The translations under genes were made by a program, and so were the position numbers. 64,000 bases of DNA from Neoluteolibacter marinus (lineage in GTDB: Bacteria; Verrucomicrobiota; Verrucomicrobiia; Verrucomicrobiales; Akkermansiaceae), in contig NZ_JACZFQ010000011.1 of assembly GCF_014904755.1 (NCBI RefSeq), positions 22,857 through 86,856 on the forward strand. Direction: 5' to 3'. Positions 24,322-33,235 of this stretch are shown here, in pieces; position 1 is the first letter of the stretch, and each line of letters opens with the position of its first letter. The notes beneath the pieces were generated by a model. That model was not told where the DNA came from. It searched no databases and worked only from the letters and a program-made list of their open reading frames with translations.

Positions 24322-25744
24322 AGACATGACCGCGGAGCTGCGGCCGCGCAGCGACTGGGAGGCGGTGGACCTCGGCCTGGCCTTGGTGCGGCGGGACTTC
24401 TGGCGGCTGTGCGCGTGCTGGTGGCTGGGTTTGTCGCCGATGGTGATCCTTTCGTTCGTGTTCCTGCGCGAGCTGCCGGTGCTGCTGGTGCTGGCGTGCT
24501 GGTGGTGGATGCCGGTCGGGTCGCGGCTGGTGTTGTTCGTGTTGAGCCGGCGCTTGTTCGGCGAACTGCCGGACTGGAAAAGCGTGTTGCGCGAGTGGCC
24601 GCGGGCCTGCGTGCGGCGCTTCGGCTTCCGGATGATCTGGGCGCGGTTTTCGCCGTGGAGGCCGCTGACGATGGCGGTGGAGGATCTAGAACGGCTCCGC
24701 GGCAAGGCCTACTCGGCTCGGGTCCGGCTGCTGTTGCGGCGGGGCGATTCCACGGTGGTGCTGCTGGCGATGTGGCGTGCCGCGCTGACCTTCTGGCTGG
24801 CGCTGGCGGCGGTCTACACCGCGGCCATGTTCCTGCCGGCCGGCGAGGCGGAGAAGTGGAGCGTCTCGCTCGACGAATGGTCGTCCGACTCGTGGTCCAG
24901 CATGCCGCCCTCGCTGGCGATGACCGGAACCCTGTCGTTCCTGCTGGCGATGTCACTGGTTGATGTCTTCTCGACCGGCGCCGGGTTCGGGATCTATGTG
25001 AACCATCGTACTTGGATCGAGGGTTGGGATGTCGAACTGGCGTTCCGCCGCCTCGGGAACCGGCTGCGTGGCACGGCGGGAGCCGTGCTCACGGCGATCC
25101 TGCTGGTGGCCGCACCTTCCGCCGCGGACGCGGAGACGACGCCCGGGGATGTGATCGCCGAGGTGAAAGCGGACCCGGATTTCACCGTGCACACCGAAAC
25201 CTACCGGGTGCCGAATTCGAGCGGCGGCAGCGGCTGGAGTGGCTCCGGTGAGTTGCTGGCGACCCTGGGACAGCTGGTGTTTTACCTGGCGATCGCCGCG
25301 GCGATCGCGTTCGTGGTGTGGATGATCTGGCGCTTCCGCCACCTGTTCGGCGGTGGCCGGGCCGGTCCTGCGGGACGGAGGGTCCCGCCGCCGCCGCGGG
25401 TGGTGATGGGGATGGATGTCGCGCCGGAATCGCTGCCGGACGACGTTCCCGCGAAGGCCCTGGAATTGTGGGGTGTCGGCCGGCGGCAGGAGGCGATGAG
25501 CCTGTTGTACCGCGGCGCGATCTCGAGGTTGATCGAGAGCGGCGGGGTCGAGATCGCGGAGTCGGACACCGAGAGCGATTGCCTGCGCCGCGTGGCGGCG
25601 GAAGCGGAACCCTTCGCTGCGTATTTCAGCGGGCTGACCGAGGCGTGGATGCGCCTGGCCTACGGGCGCAGCGCGCCGGGCGACGAGCGGATCCGCGATC
25701 TTTGCGCGGGCTGGCCCTTTGCCCTGAAAGGAGGTCCGCGATGA
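24311..25744 (+). CDS. Multi-span membrane protein with C-terminal DUF4129 domain
   Basis: A 477-residue membrane protein. The N-terminal half has four or more hydrophobic segments, a middle predicted outer loop holds an Ala-rich stretch (AAPSAADAETTPGDV), then another membrane helix (LGQLVFYLAIAAAIAFVVWMIW). The last 100 residues match DUF4129: KALELWGVGRRQEAMSLLYRGAISRLIESG and EIAESDTESDCLRRV. GTG at 24311, preceded by AAGGGGG at a normal distance, overlaps the SpoIIM stop by 11 bases; ATG at 24326 is the alternative. DUF4129 proteins are regular companions of MoxR and DUF58 genes and of transglutaminase-like proteins. Stop and next start overlap (ATGA). Confidence 0.85.
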   Translation: MRLEDMTAELRPRSDWEAVDLGLALVRRDFWRLCACWWLGLSPMVILSFVFLRELPVLLVLACWWWMPVGSRLVLFVLSRRLFGELPDWKSVLREWPRACVRRFGFRMIWARFSPWRPLTMAVEDLERLRGKAYSARVRLLLRRGDSTVVLLAMWRAALTFWLALAAVYTAAMFLPAGEAEKWSVSLDEWSSDSWSSMPPSLAMTGTLSFLLAMSLVDVFSTGAGFGIYVNHRTWIEGWDVELAFRRLGNRLRGTAGAVLTAILLVAAPSAADAETTPGDVIAEVKADPDFTVHTETYRVPNSSGGSGWSGSGELLATLGQLVFYLAIAAAIAFVVWMIWRFRHLFGGGRAGPAGRRVPPPPRVVMGMDVAPESLPDDVPAKALELWGVGRRQEAMSLLYRGAISRLIESGGVEIAESDTESDCLRRVAAEAEPFAAYFSGLTEAWMRLAYGRSAPGDERIRDLCAGWPFALKGGPR

Positions 25745-26847
25745 GATGGCTCGCGCTGATCCTGCCGCTGCTGTTCCTGGCCGGCTGCGGCGGGGGCACC
25801 GTCAAGACCCGTGAGACCGGCTACAAGGGCAAGGCGAGGCTGGACGCTTATCTCGCGGCCACCCGCTTCCTCGAGCGGATGGACTACAAGGTGATCAACC
25901 GGCCGGGCTGGCCGGACCTCGACTACGATGCGGCGATGCTGATCGTCCCGGCGTCGGTGCTTTCGACCGATGCCTACGTGCGGGAAGTCGCCGGATGGGT
26001 ATCGCAGGGCGGGCATCTGCTCTGTCTGGTCGAGCACGCGGAGTCGTATCACAACGATTGGTTCAGCGGGAGCAAGCGGCGGTTGACGAAGGACGACGAT
26101 CCTTATCCCGAGGCGCTGGAGAAGTGGCTCGGCAACGTCGGCCTGAAGCTCACGCTGGAGGATGACAAGCGTTTCACCGAGGATCATCTCACCGTGGACG
26201 GCGGGCGCTACGAGGTGTTCACCGAAGCGACGGTGGGGGTCCGGGTCGGCAGCCGCTCCCGCCACGCGCTGGGCCAGACGAAGGTGGGGGAGGGATTGGT
26301 CACGGTGATGACCGATGCCCGGCCGTTCCGGAACCGCTACATCGACGAACACGAGCACGCCGCCCTGTTGCTCGCGCTGGCCGACGCCTCGCCATACGAA
26401 GGCTGCGTGATCATTGTCCGCGACGCCGGGCTCTCGCTGTGGACCCTGTTGTGGGAACATTTCCGGCCGGCCCTGTTCGGCTTGCTGGCGGTCACGGTGT
26501 TCTGGCTGTGGAAGAACATGCCGCGCTTCGGTCCCTTGCGGCGCGAGGAGTCGCGGTCGAATCTCCGCGACTACGACCATCACCTCGAGGCGCTCGGGGA
26601 CTTCCAATGGCGGCTCGACCGCGGGGCCGCGATGCTGCGGCCGCTGCGCGACCTGATCCTCGAACGGGCGCACCGACAGGCCGCGTCGCTGCACCGCGAC
26701 GGTGACTTGTTCGAGTGGATCGGCCGGCGCGCCGGCATTCCCCGCGAGCGGGCGGAGCGGGCGATGACGCATCAGAACCCGGGCGATCCCACGTCCTTCA
26801 CCCGACTCGTGACCGACTTGCAACTCATCCACCATTCCCTCTCATGA
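25741..26847 (+). CDS. DUF4350-type lipoprotein/membrane protein of the MoxR operon
   Basis: A 368-residue protein with a lipoprotein signal (MRWLALILPLLFLAGCGGG, lipobox LAGC), so probably attached to a membrane lipid and facing outward, with a later transmembrane helix at about residues 242-260 (ALFGLLAVTVFWLWKNM). The N-terminal part resembles DUF4350, a GATase-like Rossmann fold often found next to MoxR/DUF58: DYDAAMLIVPASVLSTDAYVREVAGWVSQGGHLLCLVEH. The cytoplasmic tail (MPRFGPLRREESRSNLRDYDHHLEALG) is a conserved pattern in this family. Start and end overlap both neighbours by ATGA. Confidence 0.82.
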   Translation: MRWLALILPLLFLAGCGGGTVKTRETGYKGKARLDAYLAATRFLERMDYKVINRPGWPDLDYDAAMLIVPASVLSTDAYVREVAGWVSQGGHLLCLVEHAESYHNDWFSGSKRRLTKDDDPYPEALEKWLGNVGLKLTLEDDKRFTEDHLTVDGGRYEVFTEATVGVRVGSRSRHALGQTKVGEGLVTVMTDARPFRNRYIDEHEHAALLLALADASPYEGCVIIVRDAGLSLWTLLWEHFRPALFGLLAVTVFWLWKNMPRFGPLRREESRSNLRDYDHHLEALGDFQWRLDRGAAMLRPLRDLILERAHRQAASLHRDGDLFEWIGRRAGIPRERAERAMTHQNPGDPTSFTRLVTDLQLIHHSLS

Positions 26848-27833
26848 CCGAAGAAGAAGCGATTTTTGATCAAGGCCCGCCGTCCCCGGACGCCTCCGCA
26901 CTGGTTGCCCGCTTGCGGGCGCAGGTCGAGCACGCGGTGTTGGGCCAGCGCGAGGTGGTCAGCCAGGTGCTGGCCGGCTTGCTGGCGGGCGGCCATGTGC
27001 TGCTGGAAGGGAAGCCGGGACTGGGCAAGACGATGCTGGTGCTGGCCCTGGCGCGAGCCTTTGGCGGCGAGTTCGGGCGGATCCAGTTCACGCCTGACCT
27101 GATGCCCTCGGACGTGACGGGCTTCCGCTTGTTCGACATGAAGAGCCAGACCTTCCAGCTCCGCCGCGGGCCGGTGTTCTGCAACCTGCTGCTGGCGGAC
27201 GAAATCAACCGCGCCCCGGCGAAAACGCAGGCGGCGCTGCTGGAGGTGATGCAGGAACGGCAGGTCACCATCGATGGAGAGACGCTGAAGCTCGCGCCGC
27301 CCTTCATGACCCTGGCGACCCAGAACCCGGTCGAGCACGAAGGCACCTACCCCTTGCCGGAAGCCCAGCTCGACCGCTTCGTGATGAAGATCCTGATCGA
27401 CTACCCGGAGCAGGAGACCGAATCGGACATCGTGTCGCGCGCCGCGGCGGAGGTGCCAGGCGAGATGGGCGGCGGTGGCCTCGAGGTGGTGGCTTCCCCC
27501 GAGGACGTGGTGAGGGCCCAAGCGGCGACCGCCGCGGTGCAGGTCGTCCGCGAGGTGGTCGACTACGCGGTGGCGATCGTCCAGGCGACCCGCGAGAACA
27601 AGGCGGTGTGGCTCGGTGCGGGGACCCGCGGGGCGATCTCACTGGTCCGGATCGGCAAGGCGATCGCGCTGATGCACGGCCGCCAGTTCGTGATCCCGGA
27701 CGACATCAAGGCGGCCTCGTTGCCGGTGCTGCGCCACCGCGTGCAGCTGGCGCCGGAAGTGGCGATGGGCGGACAGACGATGGATGAAGTGCTGAAGACG
27801 ATCGTCGAGTCGGTGCCGGCGCCGCGGCAGTGA
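26844..27833 (+). CDS. MoxR-family AAA+ ATPase
   Basis: A 329-residue AAA+ ATPase of the MoxR group, which act as chaperone-like activators of proteins with VWA domains. Walker A is GKPGLGKT (about residues 55-62), Walker B is LLADEINR, sensor 1 lies in MTLATQNPVEHEGTYPLPEAQLDRF with the family pattern TQNP and LPEAQLDRF, and the C-terminal lid carries VWLGAGTRGAISLVR. All ATPase motifs look intact. The ATG overlaps the preceding stop (ATGA); eight bases separate it from the DUF58 gene. The nearest candidate substrate is the DUF58 (VWA-like) protein next to it. Confidence 0.93.
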   Translation: MTEEEAIFDQGPPSPDASALVARLRAQVEHAVLGQREVVSQVLAGLLAGGHVLLEGKPGLGKTMLVLALARAFGGEFGRIQFTPDLMPSDVTGFRLFDMKSQTFQLRRGPVFCNLLLADEINRAPAKTQAALLEVMQERQVTIDGETLKLAPPFMTLATQNPVEHEGTYPLPEAQLDRFVMKILIDYPEQETESDIVSRAAAEVPGEMGGGGLEVVASPEDVVRAQAATAAVQVVREVVDYAVAIVQATRENKAVWLGAGTRGAISLVRIGKAIALMHGRQFVIPDDIKAASLPVLRHRVQLAPEVAMGGQTMDEVLKTIVESVPAPRQ

Positions 27834-27840
27834 ACGCACC

Positions 27841-29145
27841 ATGAGCCCGACCGGGAGAGCGCTGTGGATAGTGGTGGGCTGGGCCTTGTTCGGGCTGGCG
27901 GCCTCACTGTGGACCGAAGCGTTGGCAGCGTGGCAGTTCGCGGGCGTGGTCCTGGCGGTCATCGGCCTGGCCGACGCGGTGGTGCTGTCGCGGCTGGCGA
28001 AGGTGACGGTCGGGCGGCGGCTGCCGGGCCGATTTGCCGTGGGCGAGGCGGCGGATGTCCGGCTGGAGATCCACAATCCGGGACGGGTGCCGGCGGAAGT
28101 CGCGGTGTTCGACGGGATTCCGCCGGGCTCGCAGGCGGAGTCGATGCCTTGGCAGGGGATCATCCCGCCCGGGGCCCGGGCGAAGGTCACCCACGAGGTG
28201 CGGATCCTGGAGCGGGGTGTGGCCGGATTCGGAGCCGTCCACGTTTGCCGGGTGTCGATGTTAGGCTGGTGGCGCCGGAAGTATCTGGCCGGTGAGTCCG
28301 CCACGGTGCGGGTCTATCCGGACTACGAGCCGGTGTTGAAATTCGCGCTGCTGGCGATGCAGGCGCGCCAGGAACAGATGGGGATCGTGCGCAAGTCCTT
28401 CGCCGGCAGCAGCCGTGATTTCCACCAGCTGCGCGAGTACCGCGAGGGTGATCCGATGTCGCAGATCGACTGGAAGGCGACCTCGCGGCGGGTGCAGCTG
28501 ATCAGTCGCGAGTTCCAGGAACAGCGGAACCAGATCGTGATCTTCCTCACCGACACCGGCCGCCGGATGCGGGCGATGGACGGCGAGCTGCCGCAGTTCG
28601 ACCACTGCCTGAATGCGATGTTGTTGCTGTCTTACGTAGCGCTGCGGCAGGGCGACCAGGTGGGCGTGCAGGCCTTCGGCGGGACCAACCGCTGGCTGCC
28701 TCCGGTCAAGGGATCGCATTCGATGTCGGTGCTGTTGAACCACCTGTTCGACTACCGGACCACCCCGGAACCGAGTGATTTCGCGGCCGCGGTGGAGCGG
28801 CTGCTGGCGGTGCAGAAGCGCCGGGCGCTGGTGGTGGTGATGACGAACCTGCGCGGCGAGGATTCGTCCGAACTGGTCCCGGCGCTGCGGATGCTGCGGT
28901 CGAAGCATCTGGTGATGCTGGCGAGCCTGCGCGAGCGCTCCGTCGAGGACGCCCGGGTGACGCCGGTCGCGGATTTCGGGGGGGCGTTGCGGTTCGCCGC
29001 GGCGGAGCGTTACGACGCGGAGCGGGCCGAGGTGCTGGCGACCTTGCAGGGCTTCGGCATCCTGACCCTGGACGTGCCGGCGCAGCAGTTCCCGGTGGCA
29101 TTGGCGAACCGCTACCTCGACATCAAGGCGGCGGGCCGCTTGTAG
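27841..29145 (+). CDS. DUF58 (VWA-like) protein, MoxR partner
   Basis: A 434-residue protein with two N-terminal membrane segments (about 8-25 and 30-48), a beta-rich outer or cytoplasmic domain, then the DUF58 signature FHQLREYREGDPMSQIDWKATSRRVQLISREFQEQRNQIVIFL at about residues 198-240, written here only as a position guide: key pieces are REYREGDP, IDWKATSR and the MIDAS-like DTGRRM. In place of a full DxSxS motif there is LTDTGRRMR, so metal binding may be altered or absent. The last domain is a Rossmann-like VWA fold. MoxR and DUF58 pairs are thought to assemble or activate surface complexes. Last gene of the six-gene operon. Confidence 0.88.
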   Translation: MSPTGRALWIVVGWALFGLAASLWTEALAAWQFAGVVLAVIGLADAVVLSRLAKVTVGRRLPGRFAVGEAADVRLEIHNPGRVPAEVAVFDGIPPGSQAESMPWQGIIPPGARAKVTHEVRILERGVAGFGAVHVCRVSMLGWWRRKYLAGESATVRVYPDYEPVLKFALLAMQARQEQMGIVRKSFAGSSRDFHQLREYREGDPMSQIDWKATSRRVQLISREFQEQRNQIVIFLTDTGRRMRAMDGELPQFDHCLNAMLLLSYVALRQGDQVGVQAFGGTNRWLPPVKGSHSMSVLLNHLFDYRTTPEPSDFAAAVERLLAVQKRRALVVVMTNLRGEDSSELVPALRMLRSKHLVMLASLRERSVEDARVTPVADFGGALRFAAAERYDAERAEVLATLQGFGILTLDVPAQQFPVALANRYLDIKAAGRL

Positions 29146-29195
29146 GGCCGGGGCCTTGCGGTCGGATGCCCGGCGGGTTATGGCAAGAATCACTT

Positions 29196-30800
29196 ATGAA
29201 AGGACTCCGGGTCGCGGCGGGTGCCGTCGCAATCATCTTGTGCCAATGCGGGACGCCGTCGCCGCCGCGATGCCACAGCCTGCCACGCGAGTCGCGGGGT
29301 GAGGCGTCGGTCTATCTCGGCCAGGCCCGCCAGGCGTGGCAGGTGCTGTCTTCCACGGACAACGCGGAGGTCCGCGGCCAGGCGATCGCAACCTACAACG
29401 ATGCGGTATCGAAGTTGTTCGACCGCCTGCACTGCGGCCGCGGCACGGTGCACGAGAAGGCGGCGGCGATGGGGTGCACGATCGATGAGACCCGCTCACT
29501 GGGTGCCGGCATCCGGCTGGCGGACCTCGACGCCCTTTTGCCGGCGGACCGCATTTCGACCAAGGCGGTCGGCGAACGGCACGTGGTCGCCGGGCTGGGG
29601 GTGCCGGTGGTCGGCTGGAAAAAGACCGCGGAGGAAGGCAACCGCCGTTGGGAATTCGAGCCGCCGACCGGGATCCCGCTGAACCTGACCGCCGTGTTGC
29701 GATTCCCTCCGGGGCAGGCACCGCAATGGGCCTTCCTCTATCCGGGGCGGGCGGAGACGGTCCAGGTGGGCCGGCGCGAGGTGGCGACGGCGGCGGACTG
29801 GTCGGCGCCCTCGGCGTTCTACTGGCAGATGAGCAACCTCGATGACCTCGACCTCGAGAAGGTCCTGTTGCCCAGCCGGTTCTCCGACGAGACGGCGCTC
29901 TACGTTTCGTCCCCCTATGACCCGAAGCGGATCCCGCTGGTGCTGGTCCACGGCTTGTATTCAAGCCCTGGAACCTTCAAGCGGATGTACAACGAGCTCA
30001 ACCGCGAGCCGTGGTTCCGCGAAAACTACCAGGTGTGGTTCTACAGCTACCCGACCGGCAACAACTGGACCTACAGCGCGGCGCGCTTCCGCCAGGAGAT
30101 GGCCAAGGCCGACAAGTTCGCGCGCGAGCACGGTCCTGTGGACCAGTGGGAGCGGATGGTGATCGTCGGCCACTCGATGGGCGGCGTGATTTCCCACGCC
30201 TCCCTGAAAAGACCGGGAGACGCGATGTATCACGCTTTCCAGAAGCGGCCGCTGGAGCAAGTGACCCAGAACCGGGAAACCCGGCAGGCAATTGAACTGC
30301 TGACGAAGTACGAGCCGCTCCAGCCGCCGGACCGGGTGATCTTCATGGCTGCGCCGCACCGCGGGTCGCCGATGGCCGACCGGTTCTTCTCGAACCTGAT
30401 CCGCAAGCTGATCCGCCTGCCGAAGAAGCTGACGATCGACCTCGTCGATTTGACCTTGAACGATTTCTCCAGCGTCCTGACGACCGGTGAAACTTCGGAC
30501 GACGGCTGGTTCACCAGCATCGGGTCGCTGTCACCGTCCTACCCCGCCTATGGGGCCCTGCGCGAGGTGCCATTCCGTGACGGGCTGAAGGTCAACTCAA
30601 TCATCGGCGACCGCGGCAAGGGCGACACGCCGGACAGCTCGGACGGCATCGTGCCCTACTGGTCGGCGCACCTCGACCACGTGGAGAGCGAAAAGATCGT
30701 GCCTTCCGACCACAGCGTCCCGGCCAACCTGGAGGGCGCGCTGGAAGTGAAGCGGATCCTCAAGCTGCATCTGGGGAATTCCGCCGGCACCATGCCTTGA
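29196..30800 (+). CDS. Lipase-like alpha/beta-hydrolase lipoprotein
   Basis: A 534-residue probable lipoprotein: MKGLRVAAGAVAIILCQCGT gives a lipobox-like LCQC. The catalytic alpha/beta-hydrolase part begins near residue 250 with LVLVHGLYSSPGTFK (oxyanion loop), then the nucleophile elbow GHSMGG and AAPHRGSPM typical of lipases. The acid is probably the Asp in DSSDGIVPYWSA and the His in VPSDHSVPANLE. The preceding 220 residues are not assigned to any family. It would act on esters or lipids at the outer face of a membrane. An in-frame ATG at 29166 is an alternative start. The 3' end overlaps the convergent gene by 41 bases. Confidence 0.85.
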   Translation: MKGLRVAAGAVAIILCQCGTPSPPRCHSLPRESRGEASVYLGQARQAWQVLSSTDNAEVRGQAIATYNDAVSKLFDRLHCGRGTVHEKAAAMGCTIDETRSLGAGIRLADLDALLPADRISTKAVGERHVVAGLGVPVVGWKKTAEEGNRRWEFEPPTGIPLNLTAVLRFPPGQAPQWAFLYPGRAETVQVGRREVATAADWSAPSAFYWQMSNLDDLDLEKVLLPSRFSDETALYVSSPYDPKRIPLVLVHGLYSSPGTFKRMYNELNREPWFRENYQVWFYSYPTGNNWTYSAARFRQEMAKADKFAREHGPVDQWERMVIVGHSMGGVISHASLKRPGDAMYHAFQKRPLEQVTQNRETRQAIELLTKYEPLQPPDRVIFMAAPHRGSPMADRFFSNLIRKLIRLPKKLTIDLVDLTLNDFSSVLTTGETSDDGWFTSIGSLSPSYPAYGALREVPFRDGLKVNSIIGDRGKGDTPDSSDGIVPYWSAHLDHVESEKIVPSDHSVPANLEGALEVKRILKLHLGNSAGTMP

Positions 30801-31377
30801 CGTTGGGCCGGGAGAGGAAAAACAGCGCGAGGGCGGGGTAGAGGCAGGAAAAGACCGGGGTCGCGATGGTGCCGATGGCCGACGAGAAGCGGACCACGGT
30901 CATGGTGGTGTTGTCCGTCTTCCCCGACTCGGTTTTCACGACCTCCCCGACCATCCGGTGGGTTGCGGGCAGGACGAAGACGACGGCCACCACGATCGAG
31001 GCCATTTTGGTGGCGATCGAGCACCAGGCGTAGCGGTTCGACCAGCGGACGCCGTCGGGGCGGGAGCGGATCATTTTCACCCCGGCGGCGATCAGCAGGC
31101 CGGCGAGCAGCAGTTGGAAGCCGCCGGTGAGCGCGCTGACCCAGCCTAGTTCCTGCTGGAATGCCAGCTGGGCCTCGTAGCCGGGGGTCTTGGGATTGAG
31201 GAAGGGGTTCCCGGTCACCAGGACGACGAAGTACCAGCATCCCATCAGCACGCCGATCCCGGCCATCGCCAGATGAAGGATCCCGAAGACCTTGATCGCC
31301 GAGGGTTCGGTGGCACCGGACACGGGAACCGGCGGCGGGCCGGCGGCGGGAGGCTGGTAGGGAGAGATGCTGTCCAT
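30760..31377 (-). CDS. Four-helix membrane protein of unknown function
   Basis: A 205-residue inner-membrane protein. A Pro-rich N-terminus (SPYQPPAAGPPPVPV) is followed by about four membrane helices: IKVFGILHLAMAGIGVLMGCWYF, LTGGFQLLLAGLLIAAGV, MASIVVAVVFVLPA and GTIATPVFSCLYPALALFFL. No catalytic motif is seen. The Pro-rich head plus four helices recurs in Verrucomicrobia next to varied genes, and the function is unknown. Its 3' end overlaps the convergent lipase gene by 41 bases. Confidence 0.78.
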   Translation of the reverse strand: MDSISPYQPPAAGPPPVPVSGATEPSAIKVFGILHLAMAGIGVLMGCWYFVVLVTGNPFLNPKTPGYEAQLAFQQELGWVSALTGGFQLLLAGLLIAAGVKMIRSRPDGVRWSNRYAWCSIATKMASIVVAVVFVLPATHRMVGEVVKTESGKTDNTTMTVVRFSSAIGTIATPVFSCLYPALALFFLSRPNVKAWCRRNSPDAA

Positions 31378-31475
31378 TTCCAGACGCCATGGGACGCCAG
31401 CCGGTGGCCGGCTGTCGATGCCGGAGTTGGCGCATTGGGAATTGCCGGAGACGGTGGAAAGGTTAGGTTCCCATC

Positions 31476-32291
31476 ATGATGAACTCCCCCCCGATCACCC
31501 TGACCATCGCCGGTTCCGATTGCTCGGCGGGTGCCGGATTGCAGGCCGACCTCAAGACCTTCCAGCACTTCGGCGTGTTCGGTTTGACCGCCGTGACCTG
31601 CGTGGTGGCCGAGACCCCGAACGTGGTGCGGTCGGTGCACGCCGTGTCGCCGGCGATCCTCCAGGACCAGTTGAAGGTGTTGCTCGATGCCTTTCCCGTG
31701 GCCGCGATCAAGACCGGGATGTTGTTTTCCAAGGCGCACATCGTCGCGGTCACCGAGATCCTTTCCGGCTATCCGGACGTCCCGCTGGTGGTGGACCCGG
31801 TGATGATTTCATCGACCGGGGATCCGCTGCTGGAGACCAGCGCGGTGGCAGCCTACAAGGGGCGGCTGTTCCCGCTGGCGCGCTTGATCACCCCCAACCT
31901 CGATGAGGCGGAGGTGTTGTGGGACGGCGAGGTCCGCGACGAGGCGGCGATGGAGCGTTGCGCCAGGGAGCTTTCGTCCCGTCACGGATGCGCCGTGCTG
32001 CTCAAGGGCGGGCACCTCGGCGCGGCGGAATGCGCGGACCTGCTGGTGGATGGCGGGGGTGCATCGTGGTTCCGCTCTCCGCGTATCGACACCGCGGCGT
32101 CGCACGGGACCGGCTGCACCCTTTCCGCGGCGATCGCCGCGAACCTCGCAACCGGAGCGAATCTTCATGACGCGGTGGCGGCCGCGAAAGATTATCTCGA
32201 CCGGACTCTCGCGGAGTCGTTCGCGTGGGGCGCGGTGGCTGCCTTGAACCAGGGGACGACCCTGACGAGGGAGGGCCTCAAGGCAACTTGA
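31476..32291 (+). CDS. thiD: Hydroxymethylpyrimidine/phosphomethylpyrimidine kinase
   Basis: A 271-residue ribokinase-fold enzyme that phosphorylates hydroxymethylpyrimidine (phosphate) in thiamine synthesis. Family motifs are clear: TIAGSDCSAGAGLQADLKTF near the N-terminus, VVDPVMISSTGDPLL in the middle, ITPNLDEAEVL and the anion-hole motif SHGTGCTLSAAIAANLA at the end. No thiamine (THI-box) riboswitch is apparent in the 98 bases upstream; the genes thiE, thiC or tenA are not in the window, so it is an isolated thi gene. Its 3' end overlaps the convergent gene by 14 bases. Confidence 0.93.
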   Translation: MMNSPPITLTIAGSDCSAGAGLQADLKTFQHFGVFGLTAVTCVVAETPNVVRSVHAVSPAILQDQLKVLLDAFPVAAIKTGMLFSKAHIVAVTEILSGYPDVPLVVDPVMISSTGDPLLETSAVAAYKGRLFPLARLITPNLDEAEVLWDGEVRDEAAMERCARELSSRHGCAVLLKGGHLGAAECADLLVDGGGASWFRSPRIDTAASHGTGCTLSAAIAANLATGANLHDAVAAAKDYLDRTLAESFAWGAVAALNQGTTLTREGLKAT

Positions 32292-33141
32292 AGCTGCGGA
32301 CCACCGCCATGTGCTGCATCATCTTCAGCGCGCTGTCGCCCGCGCGGGCCGGCGCGACCTGGTCGAGCGGCTCGAACACCCGGGTGTCGAAGACCAGGCC
32401 ATGGGGGAATTCGCGGCCGGCCAGCCGGAGCGGGACCGCATGGCGGTCGAGGGCGGGGCTGGCGATCACCCAGTCATAGGGGCGGTTGCGCGGTGAGTTG
32501 GTGGAGGCGTTGCCGTGCCGGTCGACCGGCGGCTTGGCGGGGAGGACGAAGGATTTCCCCAGCATCCCCAGCATCCCCAGGCAGGGTTCGTCGCTGGTCC
32601 GCGTGTTGAAGTCGCCGCCGAGGACCACGAGGGCTCCCGCCGGCACGTGCTGGCGGACCGATTCCAACAGGGCGGCCGCCTGGGTGGCGCGGGAGGTCGC
32701 GCCTTTCGAGTGGAGATGGACGCTGATGGCCCACAGCTCGCGGTGACCGGGCAGCTGGATCCGTGCCCAGGCGAACTCGCGGTTGTCCAGAACCGGGTCG
32801 TCCCACTGGCCCGAGGCGACGATGGGGTAGCGGCTGATGATGCCGTTGGGGATGCCTTTCGGGTCCTCCCGCATGAAATGATAGCCGCGGCCGAAGGTGG
32901 CGTTCACCCACTGCCGGACCGGGACGGTGGTGTTGAATTCCTGGATCAGCACCAGGTCGGGCTGCAGTGCCCTGAGGATCCGGGCGCCGGCTCCCTCGGG
33001 GTTGCTGTGGTTGCCGTTGTCCGGGGAATAGGTCTGGTGCTTGTCCGAGGTCAGGTTCGCCGCGACCACCCGCAAGGCCAGCGGTTCCGCGCCGAGCGGT
33101 CCGGCCATGAAGAGGAGCAAGAGGGCGAGTTTCACAGCCAC
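32278..33141 (-). CDS. Exported endonuclease/exonuclease/phosphatase-family protein
   Basis: A 287-residue exported protein (signal peptide MAVKLALLLLFMAGPLGA) with the EEP fold. Recognisable pieces are RVVAANLTSDKHQTY at the first strand, LVLIQEFNT with the metal-binding Glu, WAISVHLHSKG, LGGDFNTRT with the Asp-x-Asn pair, and the end segment YDWVIAS. This fold includes DNases, sphingomyelinases and inositol phosphatases. Because it is exported, an extracellular nuclease or phosphodiesterase is likely; the substrate is unknown. The canonical final SDHxP motif is not obvious: the C-terminal segment reads MMQHMAVVRSF, in which H may play that role. Confidence 0.82.
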   Translation of the reverse strand: MAVKLALLLLFMAGPLGAEPLALRVVAANLTSDKHQTYSPDNGNHSNPEGAGARILRALQPDLVLIQEFNTTVPVRQWVNATFGRGYHFMREDPKGIPNGIISRYPIVASGQWDDPVLDNREFAWARIQLPGHRELWAISVHLHSKGATSRATQAAALLESVRQHVPAGALVVLGGDFNTRTSDEPCLGMLGMLGKSFVLPAKPPVDRHGNASTNSPRNRPYDWVIASPALDRHAVPLRLAGREFPHGLVFDTRVFEPLDQVAPARAGDSALKMMQHMAVVRSFKLP

Positions 33142-33235
33142 CCCGCGATGCTAGCGGGATCCCGGGGCGTTTGGCATCCGGAAGTTGGGAATTCGGCGTC
33201 CTTGATTCGCCGCAGCCGCCGGATAGCGTGCACCC

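Noticed and set aside
31378..31475. THI-box riboswitch before thiD
   Set aside because: No conserved CUGAGA or ACCUGA-type core is visible in the 98-base gap.
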